Below the pieces are notes generated by a model that ran no database searches, had not been told where the DNA came from, and worked only from the letters and a program-made list of their open reading frames with translations. A program made the position numbers and the translations under genes. 44,363 bases of DNA from a virus: IMG/VR virus record IMGVR_UViG_3300001533_000797, positions 1 through 44,363 of that record, one strand, 5' to 3'. Each line of letters begins with the position of its first letter. Positions within the stretch are counted from its first letter, which is position 1. Below are positions 8,216 to 17,201 of this stretch, piece by piece.

Positions 8216-9304
8216 TTACTGTTCGCTGATAAGGAACCCAGCCCGCTGACGGTTTTCGCAGATAACAGCAAACGAAACATCCAAATTGACGACGAGGACG
8301 TTGTGACTTCCATCACGCCGCGTGGGAGGACTCAGGACGAAATCGTTTTCTCGAAGAACCATGACCTTGAAGTAGTCGTGATTCACACCAAAGATCGGGT
8401 CCGTACCCATGATGGTCGAGTAGTCAGACGAATCCAACATATCAACATACATGAAGGGGATGCCTTTGTACAGCACACGACCAAAGTACTTAGCCAGATC
8501 GGGACCGACATTGTCGTCCATCTTACGAGCCAGGGCCTCAAGATTTCCAAGCACTGCGTCGTTAGTGTAATAACGGAACGGACTCGGAGGAGTCTCCTTA
8601 TCAATAGCAGTCGGAATCAGGGTCGGCATAAAGTGCGTCTTCCTCGTGGCACGGGCCAGAAGATCGAGCAAGTTATCGCCCATCAGTCCGTTGTGGTCTG
8701 CGTAGTAAGAAGCCCAACGAGGCTTATCCGCAGCACCAGACGAAATCGTACCTACGTTATAGGCCGTACCAGAACCATCGTAATATTTGCCCTGATAACC
8801 AGTGTGAGCTCCGGGGGAACCATCCGTACCCAAAGACAGCCACGAAGCCAAGCCATGCGGGTTCTTCTTGTCCGAGGCAGACAGCGGAGACAGGATGAGT
8901 TTCTTCTGCAGAAGCTCAGCAAACTCACGATACATATTTTTCTGCTTGCCAACAAGATAGTTATAGATACGAACCTTGTTGCCCGTATTCATGGCGAGCT
9001 CAACACGATTATAAGTCATGTTGGTCGTGGCATGAACCCAGTCAACTTTAATCTCATGGTCAGTGTTTACCAGATTGTAGGTATCCTCTTCCCAAAGCGA
9101 GATCATCTTTGCGTTGCCAGTATCTTCGAGAGTGATAAATGCCTTAACCGCATCACCACTATCACGCTCCGCCTCTTTGAACCACGTATTATACAGTTCA
9201 TGAGTGACGTCATTGAACGTCATCTCCAAAGCTTCCTTCTTAAAAGAAGCAAGAGTTGCGTGACCGATATCTACTGCTTGTTCAATAGTAATTTCAGCGC
9301 CCAT
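8216..9304 (-). CDS. Major capsid protein (362 aa)
   Basis: The length, position just after an acidic scaffold gene, and sequence character fit a major capsid protein of the HK97-fold class. A helical N-terminus (FKKEALEMTFNDVTHELYNTWF) precedes mixed alpha/beta sequence. The spine-helix-like and late segments include YNRVELAMNTGNKVRIYN, ALARKMDDNVG and LVVNLDVSFAVICENRQRAGF. The AAAGG site precedes ATG 9304. No protease gene is visible nearby, so maturation may not involve a phage prohead protease. The fold is inferred from context and texture rather than from a signature motif. Confidence 0.8.
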   Translation of the reverse strand: MGAEITIEQAVDIGHATLASFKKEALEMTFNDVTHELYNTWFKEAERDSGDAVKAFITLEDTGNAKMISLWEEDTYNLVNTDHEIKVDWVHATTNMTYNRVELAMNTGNKVRIYNYLVGKQKNMYREFAELLQKKLILSPLSASDKKNPHGLASWLSLGTDGSPGAHTGYQGKYYDGSGTAYNVGTISSGAADKPRWASYYADHNGLMGDNLLDLLARATRKTHFMPTLIPTAIDKETPPSPFRYYTNDAVLGNLEALARKMDDNVGPDLAKYFGRVLYKGIPFMYVDMLDSSDYSTIMGTDPIFGVNHDYFKVMVLRENDFVLSPPTRRDGSHNVLVVNLDVSFAVICENRQRAGFLISEQ

Positions 9305-9324
9305 TGAATAAACCTTTCAGTTGT

Positions 9325-10233
9325 TTATTCCACTCCTGCGGACCTATAAGCCTCCGTGATCACGTTAATTTTGTGGGCCTCACTGCCCGGAGTGGCTTTC
9401 TTTTTCTTAGTTGCTTTATTAGTTGGGCGAGCAGTAAACTTTTGCTTTCTCTGATTCAGGTCTTTAATGACCTCGCGAGTTGCACGGCCCTTCGCGTTCT
9501 TCCCTTCATAGAGAAGTAATGAATCATCGACTGCATCCTTGAAAGTGAGATAAGCGCCGGTGGAATAAAGTGCGTTTGCCTTTTCCCACATCTTTGCTCG
9601 TTCCTTTACAGAACGATTACGTTCATCAGGAATACCATCACTGTTCTTAGGAAGCTTGTCATAGGACCCCAACAAGGGAAAATCCTCAGCTAGCTCGTCC
9701 ATCCTACTATTTATTAAACGGAAGTTAGATACGGCTTCTTTGTTGCGAGCCTCTGTCTGTCGCTTCTGTTCTTCCGCTCTAACAGAAACGAGGGTGTCGG
9801 ACATAGAGTTTACCTGAGACATGAGGGACTCTAGGACTCCGGCCACTGCAGGGTCCTTCTCACGCAGAGATTTCAAAGTCTCATCATCTAAGGAAACCTT
9901 ATCCAAATCAGCATCGCCCTTGAGTTGGTCTGACGCCTCGGCGTCTTCATCGACCTCTTCTTCTCGGGGCTTTTCAATAAGTCCTCGCAAGTCTTCAAGC
10001 AGCGAGGGGTTAATCTCTTTGATCTTATCGATGGTATCTTCGTCCCAGCCGAGGACGGAGAAGTCATAGTCGTCTTCTTCAGCAGTCTCTTCTACTTCTT
10101 CAGAAGTTTCTTCTTCTTCCTCTTCAGTGTCAAGATCGTCTTCTTCGATCTCTTCCTCTTCAAGATACCCATCGTATTTATCCGACAAGTCTGCCGGAAT
10201 TCCATCTTTCATTTCAATGTCTTCGTTACTCAT
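9325..10233 (-). CDS. Scaffolding protein (302 aa)
   Basis: The N-terminal half is extremely acidic and includes Glu runs (residues of about 23-50, EEEEIEEDDLDTEEEEEETS). A long helical centre follows (VLESLMSQVNSMSDTLVSVR), and then a basic, Lys-rich C-terminus (RKQKFTARPTNKATKKKKA). Acidic, coiled-coil proteins with a basic end placed just before the capsid gene are typical phage scaffolds that direct capsid assembly and bind the coat through the basic end. It starts at ATG 10233 behind AAGGTG. The assignment is strong on architecture and position. Confidence 0.85.
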   Translation of the reverse strand: MSNEDIEMKDGIPADLSDKYDGYLEEEEIEEDDLDTEEEEEETSEEVEETAEEDDYDFSVLGWDEDTIDKIKEINPSLLEDLRGLIEKPREEEVDEDAEASDQLKGDADLDKVSLDDETLKSLREKDPAVAGVLESLMSQVNSMSDTLVSVRAEEQKRQTEARNKEAVSNFRLINSRMDELAEDFPLLGSYDKLPKNSDGIPDERNRSVKERAKMWEKANALYSTGAYLTFKDAVDDSLLLYEGKNAKGRATREVIKDLNQRKQKFTARPTNKATKKKKATPGSEAHKINVITEAYRSAGVE

Positions 10234-10244
10234 AGAACCGCACC

Positions 10245-10538
10245 TTAATTCTTAACAGGACTTTCAAGCTTCTTCATCTCTTCATGATAAGCTTTCTTCT
10301 TATCCTCTTCTCTCTTAGTCTTTTCGGAGACATCGCAGAGAAAATCAGTCAGCCCCTCACAAAGCTCCTCTACAAAAGAATTCCCTTCTTTGTCTTCGAG
10401 GAAGCAGTTAAGCATCCGTCCGCCGCTGAGCTTGAATCTCATAGCGAGGGCCATAGTATCATCATCGGGACGACGCATGTGCGTAAGTTCAATCGAAGTT
10501 CCATCCCCGAGGTCTTTCATAAAATAACGTGTCTTCAT
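10245..10538 (-). CDS. Late protein of unknown function (97 aa)
   Basis: This is a charged alpha/beta protein. The first half is strand-like (TSIELTHMRRP, MALAMRFKLSGGRMLNCF), and the C-terminal helix is Lys/Glu-rich (KTKREEDKKKAYHEEMKKLE). The AGGAGACAGAA start context matches other late genes. It lies 11 bases before the scaffold gene, so an assembly role is possible, but no family is recognised. Confidence 0.65.
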   Translation of the reverse strand: MKTRYFMKDLGDGTSIELTHMRRPDDDTMALAMRFKLSGGRMLNCFLEDKEGNSFVEELCEGLTDFLCDVSEKTKREEDKKKAYHEEMKKLESPVKN

Positions 10539-10547
10539 TTCTGTCTC

Positions 10548-10877
10548 CTAGCAATAAGAATCTCTGTTAACCCAGCCCCTCTCGCGAAGGCGCTGCTTTT
10601 GTTCGGCCCGGTTTTTAAGTATCATGTTTCCGTCACGATCAAACTTAGCTCCGGGGTGCATCTTGAACACCTCACCACTTTCTATCTGTGAGGGATGAAC
10701 ACCTAATGAAATTGAAAGACGTTCCTTGTCTCCTGTGGATACGTGATTTCCAATCATGTATGATCTTTCTGTCTCTCCTCCACAATCACAGGTCGGAGGA
10801 ATCTTTTCTTCTGTAGACCAGTAGAACTCCTGAACTATCTTGTGACACTCTTTACACTCAAAGTTAAATAGAGGCAT
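10548..10877 (-). CDS. FmdB-type zinc-ribbon protein (109 aa)
   Basis: The N-terminus, MPLFNFECKECHKIVQEF, with CxxC at residues 8-11 and a second pair (CDCGG) near residue 31, matches the small FmdB-like zinc ribbon often carried by phages. The remainder is charged and includes the segment HPGAKFDRDGNMILKNR. It overlaps the upstream gene by one base (stop and start share a base), indicating coupled translation. Nucleic acid binding or an assembly-related role is possible. The family is reasonably clear but its job is not known. Confidence 0.7.
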   Translation of the reverse strand: MPLFNFECKECHKIVQEFYWSTEEKIPPTCDCGGETERSYMIGNHVSTGDKERLSISLGVHPSQIESGEVFKMHPGAKFDRDGNMILKNRAEQKQRLRERGWVNRDSYC

Positions 10878-11128
10878 TACTTATCCTTCGTTTCTCTTTT
10901 TGTGGCTTCGTTGTCAAACAGTAAGTACTTAATCCACACCCTAAGAAAGTCTAGATTTTCCTGTATCTCTTGTCGGATGCTTTCTGGTGAGTCATCTTCG
11001 TGTTTCTTTACGATTTCATCTACAGCAGGAAGATTGTTTATTGGCATACACGCATAGATAAGACGGGTAGTAGATAACAACTCAGCGCATACTTTCTTCT
11101 CATAGTCCTTATCACGATGCTTTGCCAC
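10877..11128 (-). CDS. Small helical late protein (83 aa)
   Basis: The start codon is GTG at 11128, seven bases after AGGAAG. The protein is mostly helical and charged, with a short hydrophobic segment (AELLSTTRLIYACMPI) and a helix (IRQEIQENLDFLRVWIKYLLF). It is packed end to end with its neighbours between the portal and scaffold genes. No domain is recognised. Confidence 0.6.
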   Translation of the reverse strand: MAKHRDKDYEKKVCAELLSTTRLIYACMPINNLPAVDEIVKKHEDDSPESIRQEIQENLDFLRVWIKYLLFDNEATKRETKDK

Positions 11129-11130
11129 TT

Positions 11131-11496
11131 CTATCTTCCTATAACTAGATACTCGTAAGTGACCTGCTCTTCACTATCTTCATTCTTGATGTATACTGTT
11201 CCAGATGGCTTGAAGATACACATCTCGCCCTCGGGCAAATTCAATTCCGCATTATAGGTAGCATTGAATGTAGTATCTATTGTGGCACCATTAGTTACAC
11301 TTTTCAGTACAATCAAGTCTACTGTAGAAACCCCGCCAAGATCGAGAGCCTCTTCTGTATCAACCGCCGCCTGCTGTCTGTAATTATAATGCACCTTCGT
11401 AGGAGTATTGGTAAGAGCAAACTTATCCACGAAAGCCTGATCTTTCCCCAGACCAAGAAGGGTGGCTATGATACTAACAGAACCTGATGCGGCCAT
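11131..11496 (-). CDS. Small beta-rich late protein (121 aa)
   Basis: This is a compact beta-strand-rich protein (ATLLGLGKDQAFVDKF, VDLIVLKSVTNGATI, CIFKPSGTVYIKNED) of the kind often annotated as a phage structural or decoration protein. Its start overlaps the upstream stop by one base and is preceded by GAGAGGT. The position between the portal and scaffold genes suggests an accessory head protein; this is inference. Confidence 0.65.
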   Translation of the reverse strand: MAASGSVSIIATLLGLGKDQAFVDKFALTNTPTKVHYNYRQQAAVDTEEALDLGGVSTVDLIVLKSVTNGATIDTTFNATYNAELNLPEGEMCIFKPSGTVYIKNEDSEEQVTYEYLVIGR

Positions 11497-11726
11497 TATT
11501 TACCTCTCAGCCTTTTAATCTCTTCTTCTGTTAGACCCGCGTCTCTTAGTTTCTTTTCAACATCTGACGTTCGTTTGGTCTTAGCTTTCTTCTTTTTGGT
11601 CTCAGCTTTCTTCTTTTTAGCCTCGGCCCTTTTCAACTGTTCGTCGATGTACTCATCGGTGCTCTTGCGCTTCTTACTCTTTGCCGACATCTTAGCGGCG
11701 TTTCCGTATCCGATTCCCTCAGGCAT
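11496..11726 (-). CDS. Lys-rich coiled-coil protein (76 aa)
   Basis: It is highly basic. Residues of about 15-55 contain repeated Lys-rich helical units (AEAKKKKAETKKKKAKTK), and the C-terminal helix (LRDAGLTEEEIKRLRGK) resembles a short SHOCT-like tail. It overlaps the lipoprotein gene by eight bases at its start. The basic helix could bind DNA or the acidic scaffold. No homologue is recognised. Confidence 0.6.
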   Translation of the reverse strand: MPEGIGYGNAAKMSAKSKKRKSTDEYIDEQLKRAEAKKKKAETKKKKAKTKRTSDVEKKLRDAGLTEEEIKRLRGK

Positions 11727-12180
11727 CTGTCTCTTTTCCTTTCAGCACATCAATGAGTGCTTTACCCACTTTGTAAATATCTTCCTCTTTAAGACGATCA
11801 GTGACTTTGCTTTTTACCACATCGCCAACGGTAGTACCTTCCTCGTCAAGAACAACAGCCTCACTATCTTCTACCGCGTTTATAACGGCTTCCATGATAA
11901 CTACTGTCTGTTCATAAACATCGTCCTTCTTTACGATCTCCTGCTTCTTGCGCATGTTTGTGTATGCCCCGCCAAGAATGGTCAGAAGATTCGTAACAGC
12001 CAAAACGGGAAGAGCATAGGGACCACCCACTGCACCAGCCGCGTTTTCTACATCCTCTACAACTTGCATAGAACTGCCGGGACTTCCGTCTTCATTGGGG
12101 AGAAAGAAGTTATCCATGGCGGCACAGCCAGCAATCATAAGAATAGTTCCGGCAATAAGACCCAACAAATACTTTTTCAT
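11719..12180 (-). CDS. Phage lipoprotein (153 aa)
   Basis: The N-terminus is a classic lipoprotein signal: two lysines, a hydrophobic run, then the lipobox IAGC with Cys at residue 19 and Ala at +2. A second hydrophobic stretch (ALPVLAVTNLLTILGGAY) follows at about residues 55-75, and the rest is a charged helical domain. A lipid anchor in the outer or inner membrane is implied. It lies between the portal and scaffold genes, an odd place for a membrane protein. Outer-membrane spanin, superinfection exclusion, or a peptide shared with host lipoproteins are all possible. None can be chosen from the sequence. Confidence 0.7.
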   Translation of the reverse strand: MKKYLLGLIAGTILMIAGCAAMDNFFLPNEDGSPGSSMQVVEDVENAAGAVGGPYALPVLAVTNLLTILGGAYTNMRKKQEIVKKDDVYEQTVVIMEAVINAVEDSEAVVLDEEGTTVGDVVKSKVTDRLKEEDIYKVGKALIDVLKGKETDA

Positions 12181-12188
12181 GATGTCTC

Positions 12189-13934
12189 CTAGTTTACGGT
12201 GTTATCGGACTGCATTTTCTGTCTTGAATTAGCTGCAGCAGAGTCGGCATTGACTCCGGTTCTGCCATCAGCAACGTCTTTATTTTTAACCTTCCCTTGT
12301 GTTGGCTGGTACGGGTTCAACCTCGACTCCTGTGTTGGTACGGCGCTAGAGTACATCTCATCAAACTCTCTTATTCCTGACATCTTTGCTAGCTTATTAG
12401 CTACCGCAGGAACATTTAATTGATAGCCCTGCTGAGCAGCAATCTGTGCCGTCGGCAGTACCCACTGTGACATAAGAGCTAGTATTCTCTGGTACTCAAG
12501 CATCGGAGAAAGGCGTTGCATGGAGTAGGGCTCAACATCAAACTCATAATCCCAAAACTCTCCATCCCTCGCGGCACGATCAAACGTAACGGGGATATCT
12601 CCGAATCCCTCAATCCTTTTTATCTGCGGAACCGATATAAGGGGGTCGCTCCAGAAGTACCAGACCATCTTATGCGCAACACTCTTTGCAAAATCATACA
12701 CTGTCTCCGTCATATCATCTACACTTTTGGAGGCGTTGGCCATTAACATCTGCTCTTGCCCAAGTGTATCTGCCTGCGAGTTCCTTCCACCGAGGGTGTA
12801 AAGATTGTTACCTTGAAGAGAGTATTGACTTTCAAGATATTGAATCCAGTTGTATTGTTCTCTATCAACGCCGGGCCATTCAATAGGCTTCAGTCCATCA
12901 ACATTGGATACCTTGACGCTCTGCCTGTCGCCGCTTCCTGCCAGTCTTTCTGCATCATCGGCAGCGTCACCTTCGTAAGCAAGTACGATCTTCTGTGATT
13001 CGGCTTGCTTGCGCATCTTGTTTACTATGATATTCATAGCAGTATCAAGGTCTAGCCAGTACCATACGGGAGGAATCGGAACTGGGGTATTAGGAAAGTC
13101 TTTGAAGTAGAGTTTATCGTAGGGTCCGCCCTCAGGTGTATCCGCCTCAATCGTTCTAATTATCTTAGAAGACTGGGGCTCAATTGTCATAATCACATTC
13201 TCATCTGGAATCCAGAAGTCAGCAAGCTCAACGAATTCTTTCAGAGTAGTACTTACGTTGTCTAGTGTGGAACGATGCGCTATCTTTTCTGGGGACTCGT
13301 CTGAAGCATCACCATGCAGCGCATAGGAAGGATTAAGAAAGTCCGCGAACTTCGGATACAAGTCTCTTGCCGCCTCAAGGGGCATTCTATAGAAATTTCC
13401 CTCGAACTCAAAATCCTCAAAGCTAAGTGCCGAGGGGTCTCCAATATAATCAGTAACATCTACGCGGTCAGAATAAACTTGACCAATAGCGTGAAGATGT
13501 CCGTAGATTTCAACCTCGTGTGATTTTGTTATGCCCGTCTTCGATATACCAAGACCCATCATTGCGTCTTTAACTATTGGCCTAAGAGTCTTCTTTGCAA
13601 ATTTAATCTCTCGCATTAAATGATTGAATGCTAATTCAGTTGTTCTTGCAAAGGGCCTATACTCTGGCTTCTTTGTACTAATGAGAAGATAAGGGTTCGT
13701 CATTACAAGATAGGGAACTAAAATACTAAGACCCCTCTCTATTAAATTAACGGGGTGACTCTTATCTACAGTCGCGCGCTCAGAGTTAGAATCGTAGAAA
13801 CCTGACTGTAATGCATTAAGGATGAGTTGTCTATTTTTTAATGCGGGTTTTAACTTAGTCTGCCACTGTTTTGCTCCAGAGATCAATCTCTGGGGAAAAC
13901 TAAGTTTGACATTCTTCTCTTTAAGCTTTGACAT
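12189..13934 (-). CDS. Portal protein (581 aa)
   Basis: This protein follows TerL by eight bases and has the length and texture of a podovirus-type portal: a helical N-terminus with membrane-like loop (LIERGLSILVPYLVMTNPYLL), a central beta and helical wing, and a Gln/Pro-rich C-terminal tail. Segments such as QLNVPAVANKLAKMSG and LGQEQMLMANASKSVDDM are in the expected C-terminal helical part. The dodecameric portal would be the DNA entry channel and motor docking site. The start is ATG 13934 behind TAGGG. Gene order supports the call strongly. Confidence 0.85.
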   Translation of the reverse strand: MSKLKEKNVKLSFPQRLISGAKQWQTKLKPALKNRQLILNALQSGFYDSNSERATVDKSHPVNLIERGLSILVPYLVMTNPYLLISTKKPEYRPFARTTELAFNHLMREIKFAKKTLRPIVKDAMMGLGISKTGITKSHEVEIYGHLHAIGQVYSDRVDVTDYIGDPSALSFEDFEFEGNFYRMPLEAARDLYPKFADFLNPSYALHGDASDESPEKIAHRSTLDNVSTTLKEFVELADFWIPDENVIMTIEPQSSKIIRTIEADTPEGGPYDKLYFKDFPNTPVPIPPVWYWLDLDTAMNIIVNKMRKQAESQKIVLAYEGDAADDAERLAGSGDRQSVKVSNVDGLKPIEWPGVDREQYNWIQYLESQYSLQGNNLYTLGGRNSQADTLGQEQMLMANASKSVDDMTETVYDFAKSVAHKMVWYFWSDPLISVPQIKRIEGFGDIPVTFDRAARDGEFWDYEFDVEPYSMQRLSPMLEYQRILALMSQWVLPTAQIAAQQGYQLNVPAVANKLAKMSGIREFDEMYSSAVPTQESRLNPYQPTQGKVKNKDVADGRTGVNADSAAANSRQKMQSDNTVN

Positions 13935-13942
13935 AATTAACC

Positions 13943-15967
13943 CTAGTACCGAAATCTTCTGTTGCTTTTCTTGTTACTCTGTAGTTTTCTACTTTTCATT
14001 CTCGCATGAAGAGAGTGTTCAGAAGTCGCCGCTCGCTTTTCAATTAGTGCCTTTGGCTGGTACTTCATGGCAAGAACACAAAGACCAAGAGAGATAACAC
14101 GGTCGCCGTGTGAGGAAGCAGCACCACTATCATCATCCTCGGAAGTAGCAACAGGATGAGGAGTACCGGCGTTATTAAACATGTAACATTCAAGTTCCCT
14201 TACTACGTTAATATCGTGAATTACTACATATTTCTGTGTCGGTTTTTCTTCAAGCCCCTCTTTTAGCGCAATATCGAGGTTTACGCAAAGTTGATATTTA
14301 CTTCCCTCTGTACCTTTAGTACTTGTCCACCCCCTTTTGTTTTTCTTTTTTGCCCTTCTTGCTCTCTCGTCTCTTTGGATATACACGAAGGGGTAGTTAT
14401 TTTTTACGACCTCATTTTCAAACGGACCGCCCGGACCATTTGCTTCCCATATAAGATAGGGCTCTTTATCTTTTCCACCAATCCACTTACACAGGCCAAC
14501 AACTATTCTTGCGAACGCCTCGGGTGAAGTATTAGGGCAAATCCACTTACCTACTTCCTCCCCCGTATTAGTGTCTAGTATAGAGGCTACAGAGTTAGAT
14601 GCTCCCTTGCCTAAACTAATGTCACATCCAACGATATAGTTATGATCTTGATTAGGTCTTCCGGAGTTTAATACTCCCCACCAATTAAGTCTTCCTGCCC
14701 CTCCGGGATATACATTATAACTCTTAACTATGCCATCTTCGTCTACTTTTATATCTATCTCTCCCTTAAACTTAGGGGGAAATATAGTAGTCTTCTCAAT
14801 TCGGTGGAGAGTAGACGTAGCAAAGACGGATGCTCCAGAACCCCGTGGCCGTCTGTCTAAGTTACATGCTATATCTCTAGGACGTCTCTCCTCACATTCA
14901 TTATCGTACCACGGACTTCTCCACCCGCCTTCATTTGAATGTCCGCCGTCGGCGATGAACTTTATATCTTCAAGTTTATGAGCCCACGGAGCAGTTAGAT
15001 TCTCCTTTTCTAATCTGCTCACAACAATCCTTTGCATGGGCTTGATGTTATTGAATACTTCCGGACAAATATTTCGATAGTAATCAATATCAGAAATCTC
15101 AACAACATCATAATCGGGAGAGATGTACAGTCCTTTGTTCTTCTTAGGATTCCTGTCCCAAGGCATGACAGCTACTTGTATTCTTCCAAACTTCTGTGTA
15201 ATCAATTGATTGTATGGATGCTCAACTCCGTAAAAGTGTGTTGAATTAAAGATCACGCAGGGAGAAGTATCGTGGATAGAGTCGTTAATACTCAATGCCA
15301 TGTTATAGTCTATTCGTCCATACTCATCAATAAGCACTGCAGTCTGCCGGTCGCCAGCACCAAAGTTTTCATTTGTGGCCTCTCCAGAAATAACAGAACC
15401 ATTATTCAGATTTTGGAGAAGCATGTACGTTTTAACTATCTCAGGACGCATCCACATCGGAAGTGTGGTTATTGCGTAACAAATCTTGTGCATCAGAGAT
15501 TTGTGAAGACCTATAAGTTTTCCGTTTTCAATTATCTCTACGCCCTTGTCGACGTATTCCGCTTTTCTGGACCCTACTAGAAACTGGCTTTCCGGGTCAA
15601 GTACAAAGTGACCTGCGAATGACTTGCAGATAATTTCAGTAGCGCCCTCTTTACGGGACTTGTCGATTACTAAATCTTTTTCCGTCTTTATGCTGGCATG
15701 TATTGCATCTACTGCTTCTTCCTGATGTGGCCAAAGAATGAAAGGCTTGTTTCTAAGTCCGGCTTTGTCCTCAACATCATATACAAACATGCATGTATTA
15801 AACAGAATCTTCAGGTCCGCCCAACATAGCTGAAGAAAAGTCTTCTGCATTCCCTCATCACTCGCAAGGAGATTATGCAGCTTCATCCTGTATTCTAGGT
15901 TCTCGGTAACACTAGAGGGAATTGCCGCAAAAAAGTCTTCAGGAGTATTGAGGTCTTTAGTCTTCAA
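13943..15967 (-). CDS. terL: Terminase large subunit (674 aa)
   Basis: An ATPase domain carries a Walker A-like loop (DKSRKEGATE, residues of about 100-109) and Walker B (VLIDEYGR, about 210). The C-terminal nuclease domain has a RuvC-like acidic set: VGCDISLGKG (about 446), LIWEANG (about 504) and HGDRVISLG (about 624). It packages DNA into the prohead and cuts the concatemer. The most upstream in-frame start is TTG at 15967, overlapping TerS by 11 bases. No good ATG lies nearby, so a rare TTG start with coupling to TerS is likely. Confidence 0.93.
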   Translation of the reverse strand: MKTKDLNTPEDFFAAIPSSVTENLEYRMKLHNLLASDEGMQKTFLQLCWADLKILFNTCMFVYDVEDKAGLRNKPFILWPHQEEAVDAIHASIKTEKDLVIDKSRKEGATEIICKSFAGHFVLDPESQFLVGSRKAEYVDKGVEIIENGKLIGLHKSLMHKICYAITTLPMWMRPEIVKTYMLLQNLNNGSVISGEATNENFGAGDRQTAVLIDEYGRIDYNMALSINDSIHDTSPCVIFNSTHFYGVEHPYNQLITQKFGRIQVAVMPWDRNPKKNKGLYISPDYDVVEISDIDYYRNICPEVFNNIKPMQRIVVSRLEKENLTAPWAHKLEDIKFIADGGHSNEGGWRSPWYDNECEERRPRDIACNLDRRPRGSGASVFATSTLHRIEKTTIFPPKFKGEIDIKVDEDGIVKSYNVYPGGAGRLNWWGVLNSGRPNQDHNYIVGCDISLGKGASNSVASILDTNTGEEVGKWICPNTSPEAFARIVVGLCKWIGGKDKEPYLIWEANGPGGPFENEVVKNNYPFVYIQRDERARRAKKKNKRGWTSTKGTEGSKYQLCVNLDIALKEGLEEKPTQKYVVIHDINVVRELECYMFNNAGTPHPVATSEDDDSGAASSHGDRVISLGLCVLAMKYQPKALIEKRAATSEHSLHARMKSRKLQSNKKSNRRFRY

Positions 15968-16565
15968 CTACTTTGCTTTCTACAATTTTGGTCTTTCGAT
16001 CAGCAGCATCTGCCTGTTCCAGCGCAGCACCGGCAAGTTTTCTGATTACATCGGATTCAATCTCTCCGGTAAGGTTTACGTTTACGTTTGCCTTCTTCTC
16101 TTGAATCTCGATTGACTTTGTATTAGTCCATTCTCCAGAGCCTTTAGCTAAATTGATTAAGAAGAAGATTAGCAATTCTTTATCTACAGGACGGTGTTTA
16201 AGCTTTACCGTCTCTTTTTTCACAACCATGTTACCTTCATTGTCCTTCTCAAGAACACGATCAACTTCCTCATAATCATAGCCCATTGCAGCCCGAAGTC
16301 CATTTGCAACAAGGTGTTGCTTCGCGATTTCTTTTGCTTCCGAGCCTTCACCACAAGCCCGACGAAACTCATCATATCTTGTCTTCCACTGCTGCACAGT
16401 CGCGGGCTTTACACCAAGCACATAGCCTACCTCTTTTGTAGACATACCAGCAGCAACAAGACGAGAGGCGACCTTGACAAATTCAAAGTCATACTTGGCG
16501 CCCTTCTTTACTTTTCTTCGCAAAGCGCGACCAGTTGTGGATTCTGAATTGCAACTATCAGACAT
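15957..16565 (-). CDS. terS: Terminase small subunit (202 aa)
   Basis: The N-terminal region has a helix-turn-helix (FVKVASRLVAAGMSTKEVGYVLG then KPATVQQWKTRY, residues of about 29-63). The centre has a segment (GYDYEEVDRVLEKD ... KLKHRPVDKELLIFFL) that is characteristic of phage small terminase subunits. This protein would recognise the packaging site and hand DNA to TerL, whose gene overlaps it by 11 bases. The start ATG 16565 lies inside the end of the upstream zinc-ribbon gene. Confidence 0.85.
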   Translation of the reverse strand: MSDSCNSESTTGRALRRKVKKGAKYDFEFVKVASRLVAAGMSTKEVGYVLGVKPATVQQWKTRYDEFRRACGEGSEAKEIAKQHLVANGLRAAMGYDYEEVDRVLEKDNEGNMVVKKETVKLKHRPVDKELLIFFLINLAKGSGEWTNTKSIEIQEKKANVNVNLTGEIESDVIRKLAGAALEQADAADRKTKIVESKVVED

Positions 16566-16734
16566 CAGTGAATATCCGGGTCTTATCGATATATGTTTGT
16601 ATCTCGGGCTCTACTTTATCCCTGCCCTCAGAAGCCCTGCAGTCATCACACCAAGAATAAAGACCCCATCCGTCTTCTCTGGATGAGAATTTCGACTCGT
16701 CTAATGTCTTGTAGCAGTGTCTACATTTCTTCAT
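16558..16734 (-). CDS. Zinc-ribbon protein, first gene of the late operon (58 aa)
   Basis: A short gene starts at ATG 16734 behind GGGAG. Its product has two Cys pairs, CRHC near residue 4 and CDDC near residue 29, separated by a dozen or so residues containing SREDGWGLYSW. This layout is the small zinc ribbon often seen at the start of HNH endonucleases and in stand-alone phage proteins. It overlaps TerS by eight bases, so the two are translated together. Possible roles are DNA binding during packaging or nuclease assistance; neither is proven. Confidence 0.7.
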   Translation of the reverse strand: MKKCRHCYKTLDESKFSSREDGWGLYSWCDDCRASEGRDKVEPEIQTYIDKTRIFTDV

Positions 16735-17201
16735 AAATGCACTCCCTCTGTATTTACCATCAGAACTAGGTATAACTGCCTATTTCAGAGGAATTGCCAA
16801 AAATATTTTTAACTTTTATTAAAAAAGTCACCGGCACATAATCGTTACAACCGCTACATCTTATACATCTAATATAGTCATTAAAAGTGGATACAATAAA
16901 TTTTAATAAATGAAAAAATATTTTGAAAAAACTGCTGAAAACAGCGATTTATACCGAATTCTGACGGTTTTATATAGAAGGCGCGGTTCGAGGCAAGGAT
17001 GCCGAGAAAAGCTAAGCATGGATGGAAAATATAAGCGAGCACGAAGCGAGCGACAAAAAAATATTTCGCAGGAGGAATAAGGTCAATGCGAGCGGGAGGC
17101 GAGCGTAGCAAAGGTAAGTAGAATAGCCTAGGACGACGAGCAGGAGCGAGGAGTATAGGGGATAGATACCAGTACTATATAGAAAATCCAAAAGATTTTT
17201 G
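16735..17201. other. Divergent intergenic control region
   Basis: No convincing gene lies here. The left part (16790-16950) is very AT-rich and holds minus-strand -10-like sequences (TATTAG, TATAAG near 16865-16875) that probably start the late operon. The right part (16980-17160) is GA-rich with repeated GCGAGC and GAAGCGAGCG units and a stretch containing GGTTCGAGGC. This could be a structured leader or RNA. An AGGAGG box at 17070 precedes an 11-codon reading frame at about 17086. The region divides the two arms and is a reasonable place for an origin or packaging site. Confidence 0.5.

Noticed and set aside
8303-9307. Plus-strand 334-codon frame opposite the capsid gene
   Set aside because: It is antisense to the major capsid gene with no ribosome site; the long frame reflects codon bias of the true gene.
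16990-17040. tRNA-like segment containing GGTTCGAGGC
   Set aside because: No acceptor or anticodon stem pairing could be built around it by eye.
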